A DNA stretch of 64,000 bases from Blasia pusilla (GCA_050084515.1 CM114274.1:40114001-40178000); one strand, 5' to 3'. Shown: positions 9,240 to 20,445, counted from the first letter of the stretch. The notes: generated from the letters alone by a model not told the origin. Numbers and translations: made by a program.

Positions 9240-11525
9240 AAGTTGAGATGGATGATCAGTCTTGAGACGAAAAAAAATGTGAGGCAAGAAGCCAAGGCGA
9301 GTTTGGGAATTCAAGAAGGAGAGGGAGAAACTATAAGATTCACATAAGTTATCTTGGGGTCAAAGTAGCCAAATGCAATTGGAAGACTCAGAATCTATCC
9401 ACATTTGAGTTGAGGTCCACAAGTAATGGCCTCATATGGATACTTATGAAAGGGAAAGGATAGTGAGCATCTCGATTTTGGATTCTGTGAAATGAGATGC
9501 CAAAAGCATAAGAACATGTAAAGTAAAAAAAATTAGAAGTACATAGCAACATATTGTATCTAATTAAAGGTGGGAATTTTTCATTGAGAAAAATGTAGAA
9601 AAAGGTGAAATGATAGGGAGAGTGATATAGAGTAATTATATGGTGGAGTTGCTTTGCATGTAGTATTATACATAAACAAATTTTTGTAAGATGGATAGTG
9701 TCGTAACGAGTATGTGAAAGTGAACAAGTCATTATTTAGGACTAGAAAACAAAAGAGTTGCAATGGTACACACTCTGTTGAGGTGATGAAGTTTGCTAGA
9801 GAAACTAGAGAACCGGCTCAAAATTTTTAGAAGAAAGACACTTAAAATACCATAAGATTACATTGACATCAATCATCATAAAAACTTGAATCTACCATAA
9901 GAGTTGTCCATGTAGGCTGGCATTGTGAAACAACACAACAAATACCGAAGTAAATGTTATTGATGGTCTAATGTAAGGCTAGGAAGTAGAGAAGGCGACA
10001 TGGCTATTATCCTCTATACTCCCTCAACATGGAATGTATGATGTCGAGCTGAAGAGCAAGTGCTAGGCTATGTTGTATCAGATGACCAACACTTTTTTCA
10101 AATTCAGTAATCTGCATCTTTGCTTCCAAGTAGTATAGCTTACTCTTGGTGTTGTGATCAAGAGCATGTGATGAAGTACTGGCTTGATGAAGTGGACCGC
10201 GAAGAATTGGACGTCGCATGCGTAGTTTTTCTGTTGTAAGGGAAAAACATAAAGTATAAACAAAGATCCAATCTGAGCATACAAAGAAAATTGCAAATAT
10301 AACAACGCATTACAAAGAATAGAGACTCAAAAGCAAAGGAGTTCACATGAGGCAAATACTTGAGGAGAAAAATAATAGAACACATAATATGAACATTGGA
10401 TTGTGACTACAGATATGAAAGCCTTAAGGCAGCATATATTGCAAATAAGAAAAAATATGGCATCAGAATAAGAACAAAAAAATAGAGCAAAATGGAAATG
10501 AGAAATCGCAGAATGTAGTTAAGAAAAAATAATTTGGAAGGTAAAGCGTTAGAATGGCAAGACAGTTTGTGCAGAATTCTGTACATAGATTAAAGATTGC
10601 CAAGTATATTAGCATAAAACAAAATTTATGCAGTACCTTATAGTGAAAACATAGTGAAAACTGGTACTGGCTTTGTGTGGAGTGTTTAAAAATCCAACAC
10701 TTAAAAGATGGATGGTAGTAGAAGATTCAATATCTAGCTCAAAAAATTGTATGGTAATCATGGTTTTGAGTTTGAGCATGGGCTTGCAACTAGCCAACCA
10801 AGAGATTGTTAGATAAGTATTGTGCTACATCTTGCATGCATTGGAGCAATGAGAAATACATGGAATGGATGTAGCATGCTCACCTAGTGAGATGTCAAGA
10901 ATAATCATGCACACTTGCGTTTGTTTGGTGAGGTCACAAGGAGATCTACGTCATAAAAGGAATTTACGAGTATAATTGGTAAGGGTGATTGTTTGCTTGA
11001 ATTGGAGTGCTTTGAGGTAAGGCAGAGGTAGTGGGTTATGGAGCTACAGGAGTAGGAGTAGACAAAACGATGATCACATCATCAAAGTCTGGAGATAACT
11101 ATAGCTGCAGAGGGTTATCAAGGTCAATAGGCCAAGGAACAAACTCTAGTAACTGTCCATAGTCATGGGAAGTTTTCATGTGGTTAATCAAATCTCGCTG
11201 GGGAGGGGGTCACTATTTGGAGATCTATATATCACTTGTGACGGTTTAGGGTTTGGAGCCCCTATCTTTTAAGTGAAAAAATTTTATGACCTCATCCTTT
11301 CTTACTTGAAAGCGACCGATTTTGCATTTTCATCACCCCTAAAATTCTTTAAGTAAAGAGTCGTGTAGGATTAAACAAGGCCTTGAAAGATAAGATAAGT
11401 ACCTCTTTCGATGAGCATTTATCTACCTTTTGATCTTGCACAACATATCATATCCCCTTCTCAAAACCATAAACCAAACATCACTTTAGATACAAATTTG
11501 GGAGGGTGCCATAAGCTATAAATAG
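9240..11525. other. No recognised gene
   Basis: AT-rich sequence with only short minus-strand frames that match nothing I know. A TATATATA-like run lies near 11226-11233. Short exon-like blocks on the minus strand near 10007-10219 and 10609-10797 could be remnants of a gene, but no domain is visible. Confidence 0.5.
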
Positions 11526-11529
11526 GAAT

Positions 11530-11600
11530 CATACACCATGACAGAGGGGAATTGAACCTCTGATTGAGCATGGAACTCAATCAACCAACCCAAGTATCCT
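11530..11600 (-). other. tRNA-like sequence, possible SINE head
   Basis: On the minus strand a Pol III box-A-like TTGGGTTGGTTGATTGAG (about 11575-11592) is followed by a perfect 5-bp stem with a 7-base loop (TTGAG-TTCCATG-CTCAA) and a box-B-like GAGGTTCAATTCC (about 11548-11560). This is the layout of a tRNA anticodon arm and T arm. The acceptor stem does not pair well and T occupies the position 3' of the anticodon, so it is not a good functional tRNA. A tRNA-derived SINE head or tRNA relic fits better. Confidence 0.4.
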
Positions 11601-11689
11601 ACTCAATGCTCAAATGATAACTCATAAAATCCCACATGAAAAACCTAAGGACATTTGTCAAGTTATCGCAAGCAATAACTCACATCAGA

Positions 11690-12990
11690 CGAGAAGGGAG
11701 AGTGTAGAGGATTTTTTTGATGCATCACCGCACACATTGAGTGGTCCTACCTGTTGGGCGTACGAGTTGGACGACCGGGGTAGAGGACCATGTAGGTTTT
11801 CGGGTGCTATCGGCACTATAGAGTTACACGACTTCATTGCGGAGTTTAGGAGTAGGTGTGACTAACAACGGGCTAGGACCTCTAGAGAGTTCAACCTGTT
11901 TACATCATGTAACGGAATGTTCCAGCATTTGGAAGGGTCGCCCATGAACGATTACCATGAGTTCTCCCACTAATATACCTAGGAGATTGAGGCATGGCGA
12001 CTCTACTATGACCCACACTATGTGTCATGGACGGAGCCGTTCCCAGATGAGGAGGCAGAGTCAAGAGAGGCTACTTCCTCTTCCACCAGTGTTGTTTAGG
12101 GAGGGGTAACTCCCACTAGAGCAGTTGCATCGTCCACTCGAGTTTGTCCAAGGTTCAACCCCGTGGTTGAGTTCTTTGTTTAGTTGCCGACGAGCTACCA
12201 AGGGGTACGGATGGAGAAATTTCGGAGCATCCATGACTTCCAAAGGTGCTCGGGTGAGAGTTTTCGTGAGGCCTACACTCGCTTGTGTTCGTTGATTAAC
12301 GTCACTTAGGGGGTGATACAGTCCCAAACTATCCAATCATGGTACGTGATGCTAGACCAAACCCTCCGGACACGCGTTCGGGAGGGGATGCTTCTTATGA
12401 ACACCTCACCTAGGTTGAGGGATATTCTTACAACCGACGAGAATATTAAGCGCAACATGGTGGAGGAGAGCGTAGCCACGATTTGTTCTTGGCGAGAGCA
12501 GTCACGATTGCGTGCATCAACAATGCAGCAATGTGGATTCCGAGATAGGTTTGTGGCACCATGAGCTCAGGGAGGATACCGAGAGGCCATGCCGTAGAGA
12601 CCTGCGCCTTCATATGCAGCTCAGCAGCAGCCACCTGCGATTATTTGTTGGGCATGTGGTGGAGCCCATCACCACCGCGATTATACTCGTCAGGGTCATG
12701 GACAAGTGCTTCAGCATGGAGGAGGAGATGGTGCTGCACCAGGAGGTTATCAATGTGATTATTGTCAGAGGTATGGTCACACATGCGCCAGGTGTTTCAC
12801 CTTGCACCTTGAGTTACATTTTGACCAAGGGCCAGAGAGGGCGTCAAAACAAGTAGCCGGTCGGGTTGGGCCTAGAGGTTGTGCACTAGGTGGTCTCGTT
12901 GGGGAACGAGGAGTTGGAGTTGCCCGGGGGGGGGTGGTGGAGTTGCCCGTGGAGGAGGTAGAGTTCCACCACCTAGACGTGTAGAGGGAG
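11690..12990 (+). pseudogene. E2 Gag with CCHC zinc knuckles
   Basis: The reading frame matches D's Gag at 53230-54200: GPTCWAYELDDRGRG near 11744, WRLYYDPHYVSWTEPF near 11998, then the retrotransposon Gag helical domain (IQSWYVMLDQTLRTRVREG near 12330). Two nucleic-acid-binding knuckles follow: CWACGGAHH..DY near 12647, with the last Cys replaced by Tyr, and an intact CDYCQRYGHTCARC (C-X2-C-X4-H-X4-C) near 12752. A Gly/Arg-rich tail follows (12840-12960). In-frame stops include TAG at 11980 and 12307, both shared with copy D. Gag would form the cytoplasmic particle that houses reverse transcription. Confidence 0.85.
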
Positions 12991-13390
12991 GCATTGGGCG
13001 TGAGGCTGGGATGGCTGCTCAGATACAATAGCGACAACACCATATTTTGGCTATGGCATTGAGGTTACCCGATGCCAGATCGGTGGCATCAACGTCTTAT
13101 GGAGTAGCCAGAGATATGGAGGATCCTGGTTGGATATGCGGGGTTGCCCAGATGGAGGCGGACGTAGTTGTTATGTCTAGAGCAGCCGCAGAGTTGATCC
13201 ACAATGAGGGAAAGCCAGGAAACAGACCAGGCTTCCCAGTCCCTTCACGTTGTTCGAGGTGATGAGGATCCCATTGATGGGTCCTGATCAGAGTTTCTGG
13301 AGAGTTGGTGATGTTGTGGGTGTGCAAGCACGGAGGGCGATGGGAGAAGCAAGTGCGACGACTCCTATTGCTGATGCTTAGGAGGACCAC

Positions 13391-14065
13391 ATGTCGAGCA
13401 TGTTGTTGGGGGCAACCACTATTGTATATCGTGCTCATTTATTTTCTACTTCCGATGTTATAATGTTGGGAGGTACGCCCGTCGAGATCTTCTGGTTGGC
13501 CGCTATGCTATGTGAGCGTGGAGTTGGTGTTCCTGCATCACACTCACAGATGATTGTAGAGGAGGTGATGGACTTGTCCTTGGAGCTTATGCTCGGGCCG
13601 TCCATGTCAGATTCATGGCAGGTTGCGGCTGCTAGGATGGTGGAGATACCTACTAGACCCGTGATAGAGCATGCCATGACTTCTCCTAGTGTTGTGTTGC
13701 TGGATAACCGGGGAGAGATCTTCTAGTCAGTGAGTCGAGGTAGAGGTTTTAGTCCGCAGCGTGTCCTATTGGATTTGGGAGCGCAAACCTTGATTTTGGG
13801 GAAAGCGACATTAAGAGGATTGGGCTTGACGAGAGCCGATGTGGAGTGTTCTCCATTTCGGATACAGACATCCTTGGGTGGAGCGAGTACCACACAATAT
13901 ATTACTTGATAGGAGGTCATGGTGAGGATTCGTCCAGGACATCCTACAGATGAGTCCGTGGTGTGAGCCTAGGCGATAGTGACCGATACAGAGTCTTACG
14001 ACATCTTGGTTTGTGGAGCAGTGTTGTACTCGATGGGGTTTTCCTTGGATTACTGGGAGGAGTGA
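13391..14065 (+). pseudogene. E2 aspartic protease
   Basis: The retropepsin-like core is seen at VLLDLGAQTLILG (about 13763-13801): hydrophobic-hydrophobic-Asp-X-Gly-Ala, with the catalytic aspartate codon at 13772-13774. RGLGL follows at the expected spacing. It lies between Gag and the DNMT domain. Upstream residues (13391-13726) are a linker with no known domain. Stops at 13726 and near 13908 and a later frame change inactivate this copy. The protease would cut the Gag-Pol polyprotein. Confidence 0.72.
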
Positions 14066-14363
14066 GCGTCCTACAGACCAGGATGGTAATCTGATGATGG
14101 AAGAATTTCTTCATTACCCATTCGATTCAAAGGTGGAGTGATCAAGCGACGTCTAGGAGAGATGGCAACTTTAGCAGCATTTAACAGCGCCATCACGTGG
14201 CCTTCTGATTTGATTGAGGGGCATGTCTATGCAGAGGACACCTCGCGCATATTACTTCTACAGGCGCGAGGATGCTCCACATGAGAGGAGTGTTATGCTA
14301 GCCGCATCATTCCGTGGAGGAGAGGTGCCGCTGTGGGGCTCAAGTGAGGAGCTCTAATGTTTA

Positions 14364-15560
14364 TTTGATGAGCATGTATAGACGGCGTGGAGTGAGGCGT
14401 TTGCACCAAAGCGTAATGGGTCAGGGGAACCCGAGGTAGCCAAGGGTGCTACTATTACCCCTTTGGATACCACCTCGATTGTGTGGTGCATCCTAGAGGA
14501 GGATATTTGCGTGTTGGATCTCTTTGGGGAGATCAAGACAGGCTTAGTTGGTGTTTTGCAAGCAGGAGTGCATGTGCAGCAGTACCTGTACGTTGAGATT
14601 GATGATGTTGCTTCACTTCACCATGTGGCCCACTTACGCCTCTAATTTCCCGCCTTGTTGTTTGCGTCTGCCGTCTAGGGATACCAGAGTTCCCTACAAA
14701 CAAACATTTCATTGTTGGGGGCGTAGGACTTGGAGCGGGTAGGGACCATAGATTTGGTCATTGCAGGTTGGCCGTGTTAGGGCCAATCGAGTGCTAGACA
14801 AGGTAGCGGGTTAGCTAACTCTCGGTCCAGGTTATTTTGGGAGATGATGCGGATCTTGCGACACTTACAAGAGCATCAGTCTTGTTCTCCACCATACATT
14901 ATGGAGAATGTGCCGATTTTGGGTGATTCGAGGTCCCGCGTGGTGACAAGTGCACATCAAGTGCGTGCATGGATCAGCTCGAAAATGTTGTTGGATGCGG
15001 GAAGTGTAGGTTCACGAGCACATTGCCCGCGTCTTTGGTGGACAAACTTGGTGCCATATGAGGTTTTGTAGAGGGCGTATACGAGAGTGGAGCGCCCCTC
15101 CCATTCTATTATGGATCCACGTCGTCGATCACAGGCAGTGAGGCACAATGATGGACCGCCATTGACTGTGCTCAACAGGATTGGCTGTCCCACTTTTGTT
15201 ACTTTTCCCGCTTCTTATGCATTCAAGGAGGCCAAACCTCACTTGGTTTGGGATGACCAGGTACAGCGGTTGGTGGAGCCCAATGCCGATGACCCAGAGC
15301 GAGGGATGGGATTCTCCACAAGAGTGACGGCAGTACCATCACTATCAGAGGCATTACAACGTCATATCTTGGGTCAAACGATGGACCTGAACTGCTTGAC
15401 ATGGATTTTCAGCTTAGGAGTAGCTAAGCAACGTCATTTGCAGATGCAACAGATTACAACTGTTGCGTTGGTGAGCCCCATGCCTACCGAGACGGTTGAG
15501 GCATTGGTTAGGGGCAAGACTCGAGGAGATCGATACAATAGGGATGATCGGGAGAGATAA
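14364..15560 (+). pseudogene. DNA cytosine-5 methyltransferase domain inside retrotransposon pol
   Basis: One reading frame, broken only by stops, shows C5-methyltransferase motifs in canonical order. Motif I: VLDLFGEIKTGLVGVLQAG (14511-14567), followed by YLYVEIDD. Motif IV: IDLVIAGWPC then TAG then GQSSA (PC at 14772-14777; the stop replaces an expected Gln), with RSRLFWEMMRIL behind it. Motif VI: YIMENVP (ENV at 14904-14912). Motif VIII: SRAHCPRLWWTNL (about 15012-15050). Motifs IX-X region: ERGMGFSTRV and LGQTMDLNCLTW (about 15300-15405). The AHxxRxxWxNL block and motif order resemble DNMT3, not the permuted DRM enzymes. The domain sits between protease and RT. A second copy persists in B (50435-50995). 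C5-MTases transfer methyl from SAM to cytosine. Stops make this copy inactive. Confidence 0.9.
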
Positions 15561-15752
15561 CCTTGGAATTCTTGGGATTTTTTTCAGATACACTGGCTGA
15601 TGATAGCCACAACATTGAGCATGGTTCAGGGTACTACACGTGGTGATCAGAGTTTGTAGTTGGCTGCAAGGGAGCAATCGAATTCTGCTGTCTGAGATGG
15701 GGTTGCACCATAGTTACCACCAACACCCGCTCAGGAGAGTCCTATCGCAGTC

Positions 15753-17160
15753 ATGGTGAAGACTTGGGGGCCAGATATGGGCCCTAAGTTGACACAAGAA
15801 GAGCGGCGCCGAATACATCAGTTCCTTAGGAGTTATAGGAGATGTTTTACATTTAGCTTGCATGATTTGGGTACGTTGAAGGGTCCAGGGATCCGCATTG
15901 AGCTGCCAAGAGACACGCCGATCTTTCAACGACCCTATAGGTGTAGTGACATGGAGAGGGCTATGATTCAGAGTAGAAGCCACGACTTGGTTGGAGCAAG
16001 ACTAGTGGAGATGTCGCATGGAGAGTATGCATCTGCCACTATGATGCCCGCCAAGAAGGATGTGCATGGGAACTGGACGGATAGGCGGACAAAGTCCGAT
16101 AGGTATGCCATGCCCACCCCTAAAGAGATCTTTGACGCTATTGGGCATGGAAAGATCTTCACTTCGCTAGATCTTTGAGTCGGATATCATCAACTGCCTA
16201 TCAGATTGGAGGACAATCAGAAGACAATATTTTGGGCCATCGATCCTCATGGGAAGGATTGTTTGTACCAGTGACGGTTCTTACCATTTGGGTTAAAGAA
16301 CGCCCCGGCTGAGTTTCAGAGGGTCATGGATAGGATCTTGGCAGGTTTGGATTTTGCCAAGTATTATATTGATGGCATCCTAGTCTTTAGCACCATGGTT
16401 GAGGAGCATGAGTGACATCTAGAGGAGGTGTTTCGACGATTGGAGTTATATGGGCTAAACCTCCATCCAAACAAATGCAAGTTCTTCTACGACTGGATTT
16501 AGTACCTGGGTCAAACGATATACCAAGGGGGCCTTTGTGTGAAGTAGATGAAGGTAGAGGCTATTTCACATTCCGCGACCTACACATGTGAGTCGAGTTC
16601 ATGCATTCGTGGGATTGGTGAACTTCTATTGACGGTACATCAAGGGTTTCAGTTTGATTACAAAGCCGCTGACCTTGCTGACCAAGGTAGATTAGGAGTG
16701 GGAATGGGGGGATGAGCAAGAGAGAGCATTTCAATTGCTCAAGGACATATTGATGTCCGCGCCCATATTGAGGAGACCCATCAGGGGGCGTCCTTTCCAG
16801 TTACATACCGATTAGAGCCTGTTAGGGCTTCGAGCTGTGCTCACCCAACATGACGATGATGGTAGAGAGTTTGTGGTGGCTTACGCTAGTTGCTCGAACA
16901 ACGCTGCAGAGGCAAAGTATAGCTCGTATGAGGGTGAGTGCTTGGTTGTAGTATGGGCTGTTGCACATTTCAGGTGTTATCTATTCGGCAATTCCTTTAC
17001 TATCATTAGTGATCATCAACCACTTAAGTAGTTGATGGAGTCCGACAAGCTTACGAGGAAGCTTGCGAGGTGGGCTCTTTTGTTGCAGAAGTATGACTTC
17101 TAGGTGGTGGATAGACCAAGGACACCCTACCAAGATGCAGATGGTTTGAGCCGTAACCCA
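15753..17160 (+). pseudogene. E2 reverse transcriptase and RNase H
   Basis: The domain starts with the GPKLTQEERRRIHQFLRSY linker helix, then MPAKKD (about 16044), FLPFGLKNAP (about 16279) and an active-site box YIDG (about 16366) where YIDD is expected, so one metal-binding Asp is lost. About a dozen codons (the MCGDYRPINRQ region of E1) are missing after TDRRT near 16092. RNase H shows VVAYASCSNNAAEAKYSSYEG-type sequence (16873-16935), SDHQPLK (about 17011) and DADGLSRNP (about 17137). Stops at 16176, 16272, 16413 and 16545, among others, are mostly TGA/TAG where Arg, Gln or Trp is expected. Confidence 0.9.
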
Positions 17161-17164
17161 TGTT

Positions 17165-18087
17165 CGAGTCAACGAGATGTGATTGGAGCTCGTTGGTATG
17201 GAGAGAATGATCGATGAGGAGTTGGTGCCAAGATGACACATGTCAGCCTATTTGGGCTTGTTAGCTATGGAGAGCCAGATTGCTCAGACTTTGACGGTGA
17301 GGTCTTGTGGAGAGTCCTTAGATCCAGAGGCCGGTGAGAAGACGACAAATGGCCGAGACATTCACGACGATGGAGTGGTCTTGGATTACCTGCGTACTGG
17401 TAGCGTCGCGAGTACAATGGGTGCTAGATAGCGGGATCGGATCCTACAGCAAACCTGACGGTTCTGGTGGGAGGGGACACATGTGTTGCGAGTTTGGGAG
17501 GATGGTAGAGTGCGTGTAGTGCACCAACTGAGGTGTTGACAAACCAGGGAACGGAGTTTCGTGGGGACTTTCAGGCCTTATGTGATCAGGCGCTGATAAA
17601 CCACGGCACTACTTCGCGAGATCATCCTGAGGCGGATGGATTAGCAGAGAGGGTTGTATAGACGATGAAGACAGGATTACGCAAGTAGGAGAGGTAACCT
17701 AGGAGATTGGGACCTCCAATTGCCGTGGTTGGCGATCGGATAAAAATTCAACGAGCAAGCATCCTCTTTCTCACCATACTTGCTACTTTATGGCAGAGAG
17801 CTAGATTTACCTACGGCCATTCGTCGAGATGTTGGTGAGATGTTGAACTTTGATGACCTTGATGTATGGATGCGAGCACGTTCTCAAAGGGCTGAGTTGT
17901 TTTGGAGAGTGATGCCCATGGCATTTGAGAACTTGGCGATTGCGCAGCATCAGGATATGTACGTTGAGGTATGCGACTATTCGGGGAGGTGGTTATCGAC
18001 CTACTATCCAGAGGTTTCATCAAGAAGACTATGTGTACTTGGAGCAGACGGCACCCACGACGTTGGATGTGACTGTAGGGCGCCATC
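17165..18087 (+). pseudogene. E2 integrase with internal deletion
   Basis: The N-terminal part is present up to about 17519 (RVRVV). The sequence then jumps straight to APTEVLTNQGTEF (about 17522-17560), so the H2C2 zinc module and the first catalytic Asp, some 700 bp in other copies, are missing. The rest continues with the DHPEADGLAERV region (about 17622-17660) and LLYGRELDLPT (17783-17815). The junction has a short GTGC-like microhomology, which suggests a simple deletion. Confidence 0.82.
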
Positions 18088-18342
18088 TTGAGAGTGCATG
18101 AGGTTTTGTCATCTACTATTCTCTTATTGGAGGGATGCGATGGTATGGTTCGGAAGGATCATGTGCGTAATTGTGCGCCTTGTCACCTTCCTAACATTGA
18201 CGGTATAGTTGATCCGAGCTTAGTTATATCATCCATTATGCTAGTATGTGATGGATATTCGAGAGGATGGCATATGGCATGTTTGACGCCACCTCTCACT
18301 AGGGTTCTTGAGGGACGATGGATGTGTCCCAGATGTACATAG
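18088..18342 (+). pseudogene. E2 integrase tail and PHD finger
   Basis: RNCAPCHLPN (about 18169-18198) is followed by [19 protein letters not shown] (about 18243-18299) and GRWMCPRCT with TAG at 18340-18342. Against copies A and E1', the first CxxC pair (CMLCG) has been deleted and the fourth ligand Cys is Tyr. The conserved core (GWHMxCLTPPL, WxCPRC) is that of a canonical C4HC3 PHD finger. Confidence 0.85.
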
Positions 18343-18510
18343 AGTAGGTAGTTCTAGATTCCAACTTGTCTCTGTGACATGTATGACAAGAAGGCGACTA
18401 ACGATAGGGCCACATGAGCACCCGGCCTTTTTGCTCTTAGCGTCTGAGATATGTATGTCATGGTAGGTAGGGATAGATGGCTATCTGGACTTAGAGGGAC
18501 GTAATCACCA

Positions 18511-18522
18511 GGTGGGGGGCGA
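18511..18522 (+). other. E2 polypurine tract
   Basis: GGTGGGGGGCGA directly precedes the 3' LTR start TTGGAGATATTTTGG, matching copy A on the minus strand at 43090-43100. Confidence 0.75.
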
Positions 18523-18523
18523 T

Positions 18524-19310
18524 TGGAGATATTTTGGTACTCCTCGTCTTGTTGTTTGGATGCCGTGAGTTAGCATGGGATTGTGTTTATGTATGTGTTT
18601 GGTGACAACAATATATGTTGTGTAGCGATGTGTATGCGCACAACAACTGTCACGTCTTTTAGGATAGATCAGCGAGATCTAATAGAGCACGTGCGGAGAT
18701 ACTGGAGGGCACCCTTGGGAGGTCGAGGATGACTTGTTGAGGCTACGGATAACCTGAGAGAGCAGGTTTCCCTTTTGTTTCGGCTCATTTGGAGCCATAT
18801 AGAGCAACTTACTATTTCGGGTAAGTTTCCATTTGGATTATAGTTGACTTTCCACTCTGGGAAGTGATCCTTGACCCGCTACAACAAGTTAAGAGTCAAG
18901 GAGGTGACCTGCGAGCATAGGTTACCGAGGAGAGGGAAAGTATACCTCCAAGAGAGAGAGGGAGAGTTTGAAAGCTCATTCTCTCTTTGTTGAACCTCTT
19001 GGCATGAGGCGGCGGAGCTATGGTCCTCCTTGCCTTGTGTGTATAATCCAAGCCTCTCAATAGGAGAGTGGGTTTGGTTTGACATGAGAGAGAGAGAGAG
19101 TGCACATCATAGAGAGTTTGGTGTGAGATGTGATGGGAGATCTACTTCATTTATCGGAGTTATTTTGGTACTCCTCGTCTCGTTGTTTGGATGTCTTGAT
19201 GGGATCGTGTCATGATGTTTTTTGGATGTCTTAGCATGGGATCGTGTGTGTTTATGTGTGTGTTCGGTGATAGCGACGTATGTTGTGTAACGATGTGTAT
19301 GCGCACGACA
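18524..19310 (+). repeat. E2 3' LTR with internal direct repeats
   Basis: The LTR runs from TGGAGATATTTTGG to GCGCACGACA, about 787 bp. The opening block 18524-18645 returns at the end as 19155-19310, with an extra ~30 bp internal duplication. The unique middle part (18646-19154) holds a TATA-like CATATAG near 18792 and a GA-rich run (19087-19101), and matches D's LTR fragment at 51003-51514. No second LTR is present for E2. Confidence 0.8.
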
Positions 19311-20445
19311 ATGGAAATCACAACAATGGCACACAAAGCCTTAAAATGAGTTGAATTCAAGTAACACACAATAAAATCAAAGTTACTTCATTGTAGGGAT
19401 CGAGGTACGAAACAAAAAAAAGAGCATCTCATGCTGATTGCTTCGTCATTTCACACTCTTGACGAGGAGGCAAGCTCACTCGGTAGTCCTCTCTCCAACC
19501 CACACGCTTCATGTAGTCTCCAAAGTATATCTCCATTTGAGAAATGTGGAGATGACCACTAGTCATCAAAACCTACTTCCATCAATTATGGGTGACATCC
19601 AACTACGAGGTACCCCACTTAGAGTTAAAACCAAAAGTCATGACCGTCCTTTTTTCTCTCTTCTCCACGGGTGGAGAAGAGAGTAATTAGCACATACTTG
19701 CATATGACATGTGGATAGTCTAGGTGGCCAGAAAAAAAACTACCAGCAATCCTAGAGATAAAATCCATTTGAGAAAAGCATTTTCAAAATTCTCTTTTAG
19801 AAATACTAAACCTCAATCAATCCCCATGAATGAATCTCACTTGAAAAATGAACTTTTTGTTGTTGTTGTTGGAGGAGAAGAAGTCAAAAGACCTAATAAG
19901 GATTTCACTTCGTTCGCAAAAGTCTGAGAAAGCGCCGTTCCATATCTGAATTGCAGATGAGCAGATTCGTGTGGTTCTTCAAAATGGGGCTGAAAATGAC
20001 GACCTGAATGATTTGAATCAGAGCAAGAGCATTCATCTGTTCCTCCTGTGGAGAAGCAACGCCTCGCTGGCATTGAAGTCTACATCAGGGATATCGATGG
20101 AGGTTTCGGTTTCGGCAAATTCTGGTGAGTGCAGACTGTTTTCGTAAACTGTTTTCGTCTCGGATGCACAGAGGTGATAACCGCGTGACTCATTTTGATG
20201 CAGTATGTGATTGTGATAGATGATAAGAATGCTGACATCGAATTTGGCAGAAGTACGGACCGGAAATGCGTTTTGTGACACTTGAAGGAAGAAGGAGCAT
20301 ATGTGAATACATACAGATAGTACTTGTTGTGTATAGGACGTTGGAAGACACACCATGTATGAGTTCATGAGTCCCGCTTGATTTTGTTCCAACTAGTCTG
20401 TCAGGGACGCCTGCCTTTTCCTGGATCTCATGGTCTCTTGCAAAT
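19311..20445. other. No recognised gene
   Basis: Sequence between the E2 LTR and the carboxylesterase. Only short frames without recognisable domains are seen. The last part is likely 5' flank of the carboxylesterase and may hold its promoter and an upstream exon. Confidence 0.5.

Larger units (their letters stand above)
11675..19310 (+). mobile_element. E2: near-complete Ty3/gypsy element with DNMT and PHD domains
   Basis: E2 carries Gag, protease, a DNA cytosine methyltransferase domain, reverse transcriptase, RNase H, a deleted integrase, a PHD finger, a polypurine tract and a 3' LTR. Similarity to copy D starts abruptly near 11675, inside gag, and no 5' LTR is found upstream, so the element is 5'-truncated. 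DNMT and RT share one reading frame (position multiple of three) from about 14364 to 16560, broken only by stops. The copy is dead: many stops, an altered RT active site and a deletion in integrase. It is the best guide to the family's domain order. Confidence 0.93.

Noticed and set aside
11530-11600. Functional tRNA-Trp(CCA) gene
   Set aside because: The acceptor stem pairs poorly, and the base 3' of the anticodon is T where a purine is needed.
14463-15560. Reading the region between protease and RT as an anonymous pol spacer
   Set aside because: Motifs I, IV, VI, VIII and X of C5-methyltransferases occur in order in one frame, and a second copy is conserved in B.
15414-15983. Minus-strand ORFs across the DNMT/RT linker
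   Set aside because: Antisense shadows of pol without recognisable domains.
3210-19310. E1 and E2 LTRs as the two LTRs of one giant element
   Set aside because: Their sequences belong to different subfamilies and each closes its own pol gene.
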